A DNA stretch of 64,000 nucleotides from CAVVXN01 sp963772585 (GTDB taxonomy: Bacteria; Planctomycetota; PLA2; JAEUHO01): contig CAVYXV010000007.1 in NCBI GenBank assembly GCA_963772585.1, positions 620,001 through 684,000 of the forward strand, in the 5' to 3' direction. Under the pieces are notes generated by a model. That model made no database searches. It was not told the origin of the DNA and saw only the letters and a list, made by a program, of their open reading frames with translations. Below, piece by piece: positions 33,420 to 40,636 of the stretch (position 1 is its first letter; each line of letters opens with the position of its first letter). A program made the position numbers and the translations under genes.

Positions 33420-34705
33420 ATGCATCGAGCGGGGACCCCCGAAGCGCAGGACCTCTTGCTCGGGCGGCTGCAGCGGCTGTTCACGCGGGCCTACCGGAGC
33501 GCGGCCCGCTACGTACTGGAGGCCGAGCCCTACGGCGCCGGGGATCACGCGGAGATCGTGGCGCGCCTCGAGGAGGTCGGGGAGCAGGACGAGCGGCACG
33601 CGAAGGCCCTGGCCCACCTGATCGACCGCCTCGGGGCGGTGCCGAACGCCGGCGCCTTCCCGTACTGGTACCTCGACGTCAACTACCTGACCCTCGCGTA
33701 CCTCGCCGGATTCGTGACCGAGGTGCTCGACACGGACGCCCGGCTCCTCGCCGAGTTGGAGGACGCCTGGCCCGACGCCTTCTGGCTGGACGGTCGACCC
33801 CGCATCCATCACCTTCGGGAGGAACGGCTCGAGGCCGCGCGGGGGCTGGGGCCGCTGGCCGCGCGGGCGCGCGCCGCCGAGGACGCCGCCTACGCGCGCG
33901 AGCGCGAGGATGCGGCGGCCGCTCGCCGCGCGTTCCAGGCACGGGTCGCCGCGGCCCGCGGCGAGAAGCCTCCGTCGCGCCCGGCTCCCCGGGCGGCGAA
34001 GGCCGCGCCCTCGGCGCCGACCCGACCGGCCGGGGGGAGGGCAACGAGGCCGAGAGCGCGAAGGAACGCGCGCGCCGGAAGATCCTCGCGATGCGGCAGC
34101 AGAAGAGCGGGGCCGCGGCGCCCGCTCCCTCCGCGGCCCGGGCCGCGCCCGACCTGCCGGACCCCGACGAGGAGGGGATCTCGCCGAAGGAGAAGGCACG
34201 GCGGCAGATCCTGGCGATGCGGGCGAAGAAGGCGGGAGCCGCGAAGGCCTCCACCCCGTCGGCGCCCGCCGCGCCCGCCGCGCCCGGCGTCGCAAGCGAC
34301 CTCCTCGACCCCGACGAGCCGGGGATCTCCGCGAAGGAGAAGGCCCGGCGGAAGGTCCTTCGAATGCGGGCGAAGAAGGCCGCTGCCGGGGCCGGCGCGA
34401 CGGCCCCGACCCCGCCGCCCGCTCCGAAGGAGGAGGCGCTCCTCGATCCGGACGAACCCGGGATCTCGAGCAAGGAGAAGGCGCGCCGGAAGGTGCTCCG
34501 GATGCGCGCCGCGAAGAAGGGGGCCGCCCAGGCCGCGCCCGCGGAAGAGGCGGCCCCGGCGCCGGAGGGGCCCCCCGCCGGCGACCCGTCCTCCGCGGCC
34601 GACGACTCCGCCGAGAGCGCTCTCCCCGATCCTGACGAACCCGGCATCTCGACGAAGGAGCGCGCGCGGCGCCAGGTGCTCCGGATGCGCGCGAAGCGGG
34701 GGTAG
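33420..34705 (+). CDS. Ferritin-like domain protein with a repetitive basic tail; reading requires a frameshift in a G-run
   Basis: Residues 1-165 look like a four-helix ferritin-like protein (helices with LEAEPYGAGDHAEIVARLEE, EQDERHAKAL and LTLAYLAGF), though metal ligands are not assigned with certainty. An Ala/Pro linker leads to a run of six G at 34032-34037. Before it, frame of 33420 is coding-like; after it, the frame of 34091 is: it encodes five units built on KEKARRKVLRMRAKK, four of them preceded by DPDEPGIS. One extra G in the run would join the two parts into a 428-residue protein ending at 34705. Causes could be a sequencing indel, a mutation or slippage at the G-run. Without a shift the first frame stays open straight into thiI, which is implausible as a real fusion. 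It follows nuoN by 4 nt. Confidence 0.6.
34130..34702 (+). repeat. Tandem protein repeats (DPDEPGIS-KEKARRKVLRMRAKK)
   Basis: Four related units separated by Ala/Pro linkers of different length, preceded by a fifth partial unit before 34100. Each pairs an acidic turn (DPDEPGIS or DPDEEGIS) with a strongly basic predicted helix. The linkers diverge while the core is kept, so the core is under selection. Confidence 0.75.
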
Positions 34706-34770
34706 ACGCTGGCGTGCGCCGTGGGCCCCGGAGGGCGCCCGGTCGCACCGTCGCCCGCGTGCCCACGCCG

Positions 34771-34778
34771 GGTACGCT
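34771..34778 (+). promoter_or_regulatory. Promoter -10-like element of thiI (GGTACGCT)
   Basis: The core TACGCT ends 6 nt before the GTG at 34785. The predicted transcription start is the start codon itself. No ribosome site is visible. Confidence 0.45.
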
Positions 34779-34784
34779 CGGCTC

Positions 34785-36005
34785 GTGGTAAGCGAGAATA
34801 CCGTCGTCACGCCGCGCCCCGTCCTGCTCGTCCATTACGGCGAGTTGGGGCTCAAGGGCGGGAATCGCTCCCGGTTCCAGATGCGGCTGCGCGACCGGCT
34901 GGCGGAGGGCCTGCGGCACGCCGGGATCGATGCGAAGGTGTCGCTGGCGGAAGGCCGCTACCGCATCCGGCTCGGCGAGGGGACGCCCGGGCCGACGGCG
35001 GCGCGTGCGCTCGCCGTCGTGACGCGCATTCCCGGCGTAGCCAACGTGGCTTCCTCCTGGGAGGTCCCGACCGATCTCGACGCCATCCAGGTCGCCGCGC
35101 TGCGGGCGCTCGACAACGCACCGCCCGGTACGTTCAAGGTCGAGACGCGCCGTTCGTACAAGGCGTTCCCGCTGACGTCGATCGAGGTGTCGCAGCGGGT
35201 GGCGCCCCACCTCGCCGAGCAGACCGGTCGCCAGGCCGACGTGCGCCGTCCCGACGTGACGATTCGCATCGAGGTGACGAAGGAGCGTTCCTTCGCGAGC
35301 GGGCCGCGCCGGTCGGGCCCCGGGGGATTGCCCGTGGGGAGCGCCGGGCGGCTCCTGGCGTTCCTCTCCGGCGGCATCGACTCGCCCGTAGCGGCGTGGC
35401 TGATGATCCGGCGGGGAGCCCGCGTCACCGCCGTCCACTTCCACAACCGGACACTCCAGGGCGCCGCCGTGCTGGAAAAGCTCGAAGACATCTGCGGCGT
35501 CCTCGCGTGGTCCGCCGCTCGCATGCCGCTGCTCGTGGTGCCGTTCGAGTCGTGCCAGCGGGCGATCGTGGGGCTGGTGCCCGCCGAGGTCCGCATGATC
35601 GTCTACCGTCGGGCGATGTTCCGCATCGGGGCGCGCCTCGCCGCCCGCGAGCGCGCCCTCGGCTTCGTCACGGGCGACAGCCTGGGACAGGTGGCGAGCC
35701 AGACCGCGGAGAACCTGCGAACGATCCATGCGGCGGCATCGCTGCCCGTCTACGCGCCGCTGATCGGCCTCGACAAGCGAGAGACCGTGCAGCGCGCGCG
35801 GGAGATCGGCACGTTCGACATCTCCATCCGTCCGCACGAGGACTGCTGCTCCTTCCTGATCGCGCGCCACCCCGCGGTGGCCAGCCGCGTCGAGCCGATC
35901 CTGGAGATGGAGGCGGGCATCGACTGGGACACCCTGGTCGGGGAGGCCGTCGAGGGGACGCGCCGGCAGGTCATCCCTGCCGATCCCGCCGTCCTCGACG
36001 CCTGA
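34785..36005 (+). CDS. thiI: tRNA 4-thiouridine synthase / thiamine sulfur transferase ThiI, short form
   Basis: A 406-residue enzyme that adenylates U8 of tRNA and inserts sulfur; in some bacteria it also feeds thiazole synthesis. It has the N-terminal NFLD region (VHYGELGLKGGNRSRF), a THUMP domain (about 60-165) and the PP-loop ATPase motif SGGIDSPVAAW (about 193-203). The C-terminus has HEDCCSFL. It lacks the rhodanese domain of the E. coli protein, so persulfide relay must use another Cys or protein, as in Bacillus-type ThiI. The GTG start is placed by the promoter element 6 nt upstream and by the family N-terminus. Its 3' end overlaps the convergent PEP-CTERM gene by 35 bp. Confidence 0.95.
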   Translation: MVSENTVVTPRPVLLVHYGELGLKGGNRSRFQMRLRDRLAEGLRHAGIDAKVSLAEGRYRIRLGEGTPGPTAARALAVVTRIPGVANVASSWEVPTDLDAIQVAALRALDNAPPGTFKVETRRSYKAFPLTSIEVSQRVAPHLAEQTGRQADVRRPDVTIRIEVTKERSFASGPRRSGPGGLPVGSAGRLLAFLSGGIDSPVAAWLMIRRGARVTAVHFHNRTLQGAAVLEKLEDICGVLAWSAARMPLLVVPFESCQRAIVGLVPAEVRMIVYRRAMFRIGARLAARERALGFVTGDSLGQVASQTAENLRTIHAAASLPVYAPLIGLDKRETVQRAREIGTFDISIRPHEDCCSFLIARHPAVASRVEPILEMEAGIDWDTLVGEAVEGTRRQVIPADPAVLDA

Positions 36006-36726
36006 CCGTGCAGAAGGCGCCCCCGCCGGCGAGGAGCAGCGCGAAGGTCCCGGGCTCCGGCACCGGCGCCCCGGGGCCCACGCCGGGTGTGGGCGCGGAG
36101 AGGGCCGCGAAGTCGGTGGCGTTGTCGCCGGTGTCGCTCGCCCAGACGTCCCGCGAGAGGCTCCATCCGGCGCTCACGTCCACCGCGGGGTTCCCCTCGC
36201 CGGCGTGCCAGCCCTGCAGCGTTCCGTACTGGAGCGCATCGGCGACGTTTCCGTCGGGATTCAGGAGGAGGACCGCGTCGGGGCCGTTCTGCCAGTCCAC
36301 GTTGGCCGTGACGTCGCGGGCGGACAGCACGGCCCCGGCGGCGCTGGACGTGGCGAGGACCAGGAGGCCGTCCTCCGGAAACATCGTGTCGGGGATCGAG
36401 ACGGTCCGGTAGACGCTGCCGTTCGAGCCGTTCACGCCCTGGAGGCTCCACCCGATGAGTTCGGCCCCGGGCGTACCGAAGATCTCCGTGAAGGCGTCGT
36501 CCGCATCCGTGCCGTTCCCGTCGTAGCAGACCTCGAAGAGGATGGGGCCCGCCAGGGCCGGCTTCGCGGCGGCGATGCCGGTGGCGAGGCACACGGCGAG
36601 GCAGACCGCCGCGGCGGCCATCGATCGGACCCCGGCGAGGATCGAGGGCGCAGACGGGCGTCGTCTTCGCGGCTCGACGGCCTCGGGCCGGAGGATCGGG
36701 GGGAACGTCCGGACGCGTCTCGTCAT
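35971..36726 (-). CDS. PEP-CTERM surface protein with a lamin-tail-like domain
   Basis: A 251-residue exported protein. A long basic N-terminal region (1-35) precedes the signal hydrophobic stretch (about 36-58). The mature domain (about 62-215) resembles a lamin-tail domain: ILFEVCYDGNGTDADDAFTEIFG, AELIGWSLQGVN and a following beta pattern (each shortened here from longer segments). The C-terminus is a PEP-CTERM sorting tail: VPEPG, a short hydrophobic helix and an Arg-rich end, processed by an exosortase encoded elsewhere. The start at 36726 follows GGGAGG, which is buried in a strong hairpin. Function beyond surface display is unknown. Confidence 0.88.
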   Translation of the reverse strand: MTRRVRTFPPILRPEAVEPRRRRPSAPSILAGVRSMAAAAVCLAVCLATGIAAAKPALAGPILFEVCYDGNGTDADDAFTEIFGTPGAELIGWSLQGVNGSNGSVYRTVSIPDTMFPEDGLLVLATSSAAGAVLSARDVTANVDWQNGPDAVLLLNPDGNVADALQYGTLQGWHAGEGNPAVDVSAGWSLSRDVWASDTGDNATDFAALSAPTPGVGPGAPVPEPGTFALLLAGGGAFCTVRRRGRRDRQG

Positions 36727-36777
36727 CGTGGGCCTCCCGCGCGTCGTCGCGCGTCCCTACATCGCGCGAGGCCCACG
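36727..36777 (-). promoter_or_regulatory. Hairpin sequestering the ribosome site of the PEP-CTERM gene
   Basis: CGTGGGCCTC pairs with GAGGCCCACG (36768-36777 with 36727-36736), extended by GCGCG/CGCGC across a 2-nt bulge. The GGGAGG site (36733-36738) is inside the 3' arm, and the start codon follows immediately. This would suppress initiation unless it is melted or bound. Confidence 0.55.
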
Positions 36778-37191
36778 GGTGGTTACACGCCCCTCGCCTC
36801 TCCCCTCGCCTCGCCGGTCTGTCCCCGGGCCATCGGCCCGACACCGGCAAGGCGAACACCTCCACCCGTTTCACCGCCGTTCGCGGCCCGCGCTTCCATC
36901 GCGAGCGCGCGCCGTCCGGTCGCCCGCCTCGGAACACGACAGGTCCGCCACCGGCCACTGCCAGGACCTCGCGACTCTCGGAGTACCGCCGCCCATTCCC
37001 CGGCGTCCCCGCCCGGGGTCCGTTCGACCGACGTAGACAACGGGTGGTCCGCGCTCCAGGCCCTGAAGGGGCTGCACGCGTACGACGGATCGTGCGCGTG
37101 TTCCTGCCGGCGGGATCTTCGTGACCACCCGGCCCTCCCGCGCGATGGGGGGCGGGGGCGCTTCGTCGCCGATCTCCCCGGAGGCACGTTC
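36778..37191. other. Non-coding divergent region
   Basis: About 415 bp between the PEP-CTERM hairpin and the EVE gene. The frames here show no family resemblance. Pyrimidine-rich tracts occur at 36789-36815. I see no clear promoter match apart from weak sequences, and no RNA gene. Confidence 0.4.
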
Positions 37192-37629
37192 GTGGCGCGA
37201 TGGCTCGTCAAGACCGATCCGCGGCTCTTCGCGTGGGAGGACCTGGCCGAGGGGCCCACGGTCTGGAACGGCGTGCGGAGTCCGCCCGCTCTCCGGTACC
37301 TGGCCGCGTTCCGGAAGGGCGACGCGGTGCTCCTCTACCACTCCGGAGGGCGCTCCGCGATCGTCGGTCTCGCCCGGGCCCTATCCGACGCCTACGCGGA
37401 CCCCGAGGGCACCTCCCCTCGCCACGTCGCCGTGGATCTCGAGGCGGAAGCCCTCCTGGCGCGTCCCGTTCATCGACGGGAACTCGTCGCCCTGGCGGCG
37501 CTTGCCGGGTGGGAACTCGTCAGGGTTCCCCGGCTGACGGTCCTGCCCGTCCCCCCCGCGGCCTGGCGGGCCGTTCGTCGTCTGGGGGCCTCCGGGAAGA
37601 TGTCGCCCGGGGGCCGGCGCGGGCGATAG
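37192..37629 (+). CDS. EVE domain protein
   Basis: A 145-residue small protein of the EVE family, whose PUA-like fold binds modified bases in DNA or RNA. It begins with the typical WLVKTDPRLFAWEDL and continues with WNGVRSPPALRYLAAFRKGDAVLLYHSGG and IVGLARALSDAYADPEG (each shown only in parts within the family consensus), then a conserved LTVLPVPPAAW. The GTG start at 37192 is chosen because GGAGG lies 7 nt upstream; the frame is open far upstream but unrelated. EVE proteins often accompany modified-base restriction or RNA modification, but no such gene is adjacent here, so the role is open. Confidence 0.88.
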   Translation: MARWLVKTDPRLFAWEDLAEGPTVWNGVRSPPALRYLAAFRKGDAVLLYHSGGRSAIVGLARALSDAYADPEGTSPRHVAVDLEAEALLARPVHRRELVALAALAGWELVRVPRLTVLPVPPAAWRAVRRLGASGKMSPGGRRGR

Positions 37630-37632
37630 GGT
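37625..37632 (+). promoter_or_regulatory. Promoter -10-like element before tldD (GATAGGGT)
   Basis: The core TAGGGT overlaps the end of the EVE gene and lies 38 nt before the chosen tldD start, giving a predicted leader of about 32 nt containing a perfect GGAGGTG site. Confidence 0.3.
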
Positions 37633-37670
37633 CCAGCGGGGCCGGGGGGCCCGCCATGGAGGTGGAGCGC

Positions 37671-39122
37671 ATGTTCGAAGACGTCGCGGGGCGGTTTCGC
37701 AAGGCCATCGGCGACGTGGACTACGCGTCGTTGCGCGTGGTCGACGAGCGGACGGACTCCTACTCCGTGCGGCAGGGCGTGCTCGAGCCCTCCGAGGCGT
37801 TCGATCCGAGCGGGACGCATCGCGACACGGGCGCGATGGTCACCGTGGTGGACGGGGGGGGCCTCGGGTACGCGGCGACGAACGACCTGAGCGCCGGGGG
37901 GATCGCCGAGGCGGTTCGCCGGGCCACGAGCTGGGCGCGGCTGACGCGCGGCCAGGGGGTGTGCGACTACTCCAGGCTCTCGCGCGAGCCCGCCACGGGC
38001 GTCTACGAGACGCCGGTCCGGATCCCGTGGGAGTCCACGTCGCCGGCGGAGAAGATCGACCGGCTCCAGGCGGAGTGCGCCCGCCTCAAGACCGACGACC
38101 GCATCGTGGACTGGTGGGCCCGGCTCGACCACGTGGACACCGAGACCCGCCTCGTGGACACGCGCGACGCCGACATCCGCCAGCGCTTTCGCATGATCTT
38201 CCCGATGATGGGCGTCGTCGCCTTCGACGGCGACCGCCCGGCGACGCGGACCCTCTTCGGCCACGGCCCCGCGCGCCAGGGAGGACTGGAGATCCTCGAC
38301 GACATCGGGTTCGACACCGCCGCTCCGCGCCTCGCCGAGGAGGCGCTGGAGCTCCTGGGGGCCCCCGAGTGCCCGACGGGCCGCATGAACGTCCTCCTCG
38401 CCCCCGACCAGATGATCCTCCAGATCCACGAGTCGATCGGGCACCCGCTCGAACTGGACCGCATTCTCGGCGACGAGCGCAACTACGCGGGGACGTCCTT
38501 CGTCACCCTCGACATGTTCGGGTCGTACCGGTACGGCTCCGACCTCCTCAACGTCGTGTGGGACCCCACCCGTACGGAACAGCTCGCGAGCTACGGCTTC
38601 GACGACGAGGGGACGCCCGCGTCGCGCGAATTCGTGATTCGCCAGGGCATCCTCCTCCGGCCGCTCGGCGGCTCGACCTCGCAGCAGCGGGCGGGCGTTC
38701 CGGGCGTGTCCACCACGCGCGCGAGCGGATGGAACCGTCCGCCCATCGACCGCATGGCCAACCTCAACGTGGAGCCGGGCGGGCAGAGCTTCGAGGACCT
38801 GCTCGGCCAGATGGGGCGCGGCATCTACATGGAGACGAACACCTCCTGGTCCATCGACGACTCCCGCAACAAGTTCCAGTTCGGCTGCGAGCGCGCCCGT
38901 CTGGTCGAGGACGGCGAGCTGAAGGGCGTGGTCCGGAACCCCAACTACCGCGGCATCTCCGCCACGTTCTGGCGGAGCCTCGCGGGCGTCGGCGACGAGA
39001 GCACCTTCCAGGTGCTGGGAACCCCCAACTGCGGCAAGGGCGAGCCCAACCAGTTGGTCCGGGTCGGGCACGCATCGCCCGCCTGTCTGTTCGAAGATGT
39101 GGAGGTGTTCGGTGGCGCCTGA
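37671..39122 (+). CDS. tldD: Metalloprotease TldD
   Basis: A 483-residue protein that forms a heterodimer with TldE/PmbA and degrades peptides; in E. coli it matures microcin B17 and cleaves unfolded peptides. The zinc site is the conserved HEsiGH (H253, E254, H257). Other family blocks are GFDDEGTP and PGGQSFEDLL. The start at 37671 is preferred because a perfect GGAGGTG lies 6 nt upstream; an in-frame ATG at 37656 would add five residues. The non-catalytic partner follows after a 104-bp gap that contains most of a dispersed repeat. The substrate here is unknown. Confidence 0.93.
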   Translation: MFEDVAGRFRKAIGDVDYASLRVVDERTDSYSVRQGVLEPSEAFDPSGTHRDTGAMVTVVDGGGLGYAATNDLSAGGIAEAVRRATSWARLTRGQGVCDYSRLSREPATGVYETPVRIPWESTSPAEKIDRLQAECARLKTDDRIVDWWARLDHVDTETRLVDTRDADIRQRFRMIFPMMGVVAFDGDRPATRTLFGHGPARQGGLEILDDIGFDTAAPRLAEEALELLGAPECPTGRMNVLLAPDQMILQIHESIGHPLELDRILGDERNYAGTSFVTLDMFGSYRYGSDLLNVVWDPTRTEQLASYGFDDEGTPASREFVIRQGILLRPLGGSTSQQRAGVPGVSTTRASGWNRPPIDRMANLNVEPGGQSFEDLLGQMGRGIYMETNTSWSIDDSRNKFQFGCERARLVEDGELKGVVRNPNYRGISATFWRSLAGVGDESTFQVLGTPNCGKGEPNQLVRVGHASPACLFEDVEVFGGA

Positions 39123-39150
39123 GCGCGTGGGTGGAACTCGCACGCTCGCG

Positions 39151-39240
39151 CGACGGCCGGTCCCGGCCTGCCGTGCCGGCCAGCACCCGGAGGGTGTTGC
39201 GGGACGGCCCACACCTGGGAGGCGACATGTTCACACCCTC
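39151..39240 (+). repeat. 90-bp dispersed repeat, copy B (between tldD and tldE)
   Basis: The gapless counterpart of 27451-27540. The GAGGGTGT/ACACCCTC inverted repeat is at 39190-39197 and 39233-39240. The tldE ribosome site and ATG (39227) lie in the loop, so folding could affect tldE translation. Confidence 0.75.
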
Positions 39241-40606
39241 TGATTCGACGTTGACCGCCCCCGACGCGGCGCGCGCGGAGAAGGTCCGCGATGAGTTCCG
39301 CACGCTCACCGCGGAACTGGTCGGCCGGCTCACGGGCGAAGAGGTGCTGCTTGCGAGCCTGCGCGGCGAAGACTCCGATTACGTCCGCCTGAACCATGGG
39401 AAGGTCCGTCAGGCCGGCTCGGTCACGCAACGGGCCGTCTCGCTCCACCTCGTGAGGGGGAAGCGCCACGTCGAGGCCACCGTGTCGCTCACCGGCGACA
39501 CCGACGCGGACCGCGCCCGTCTGAAGGACGAGCTGGAGCGCCTGCGCGAGCGGCTACCCTCCGTGCCCGAGGACCCGTACCTGAACTACGCGAGGGACGT
39601 GGAGAGCAGCCAGTCCCGGGCCGACGCCGTCCTTCCGTCGGCGGGCACGGCCCTCGCGGAGGTGCGGGAGCGCGCCGCGGGTCGCGACATGGTGGGTGTC
39701 TTCGCCTCCGGTGCCGTATACGCCGCGCACCAGAACTCCCTGGGGCAGTTCAACTGGTACGACAACCGCAGCTTCAACCTCGACTGGAGTTTCTACCACG
39801 CGAGGGACAAGGCGGTGAAGAGCAGCTATGCGGGGTTCGCCTGGGACGGCGAGGCGCTGCAGAGGAAGATCGACACCGCGGCCCGACAGCTCGAGGCGCT
39901 CCGTCGCGAACCGCGGACCGTCTCGCCGGGCACGTACCGCGTCTACCTCGCGCCCGCGGCCATGCAGGACATCCTGCAGCTCCTGAGCTGGGGCGGCTTC
40001 GGCCGGAAGGCCCTGGAGACCAGCCAGACGCCGCTCCTCAAGCTCGCCCGCGGCGACGCCACGCTCCACCCCGGTGTCCGCATCTCGGAACATACGGCCG
40101 AAGGCATCGCTCCCGACTTCCAGGCCGAGGGCTTTCGCCGTCCGCCCGAGGTGGAGCTCGTGGGGGGCGGCGTGCTCGCCGGCACGCTCGTCTCGCCCCG
40201 CTCCGCCGTGGAGTACGGTGTCCCGACGAACGGCGCCTCGGCCGCCGAGGCGCCGGAGTCGCTGGACATGGCCCCCGGCGACCTGGCCGAGCCGGACGTG
40301 CTCGGACGCCTCGAGAAGGGCATCTGGATCGGCAACGTCTGGTACCTGAACTACAGCGACCGCGCGGCCTGCCGCACCACCGGCATGACGCGATTCGCCA
40401 CGTTCTGGGTCGAGAACGGCGAGATCGCCCAACCCCTGAACGTGATGCGCTTCGACGAGACCATCTACCGCGTGCTGGGCGGGAACCTCCTCTCGCTCAC
40501 GAGGGAACGCGAGATGATCGTCGAAGCGGCCACCTACTTCGCACGGCAACTCGGGAGCGCGCACGTTCCCGGGGCCCTCGTGGAGGACTTCCGCCTGACG
40601 CTCTGA
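39227..40606 (+). CDS. tldE: TldE/PmbA, partner of TldD
   Basis: A 459-residue homologue of TldD that lacks HExxH, as PmbA/TldE proteins do; it forms the other half of the protease chamber. Recognisable parts are LRGEDSDYVRLNHGKVRQAG and the C-terminal IGNVWYLNYSDRAACRTTGMTRFATFWVENGEI region (only parts quoted). The ATG at 39227 has GGGAGG 4 nt upstream. Its first codons lie inside the 90-bp repeat, so the extreme N-terminus (MFTPSDS) was probably added or replaced by that element. Confidence 0.9.
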   Translation: MFTPSDSTLTAPDAARAEKVRDEFRTLTAELVGRLTGEEVLLASLRGEDSDYVRLNHGKVRQAGSVTQRAVSLHLVRGKRHVEATVSLTGDTDADRARLKDELERLRERLPSVPEDPYLNYARDVESSQSRADAVLPSAGTALAEVRERAAGRDMVGVFASGAVYAAHQNSLGQFNWYDNRSFNLDWSFYHARDKAVKSSYAGFAWDGEALQRKIDTAARQLEALRREPRTVSPGTYRVYLAPAAMQDILQLLSWGGFGRKALETSQTPLLKLARGDATLHPGVRISEHTAEGIAPDFQAEGFRRPPEVELVGGGVLAGTLVSPRSAVEYGVPTNGASAAEAPESLDMAPGDLAEPDVLGRLEKGIWIGNVWYLNYSDRAACRTTGMTRFATFWVENGEIAQPLNVMRFDETIYRVLGGNLLSLTREREMIVEAATYFARQLGSAHVPGALVEDFRLTL

Positions 40607-40636
40607 ATCGTGGCGTCCAGCGCATAATGCGCGGCC

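Noticed and set aside
33420..36005. Single 861-residue ferritin-like/ThiI fusion
   Set aside because: The frame is continuous but the middle third is out of frame with obvious repeat coding, and thiI has its own promoter-like element and family N-terminus at 34785.
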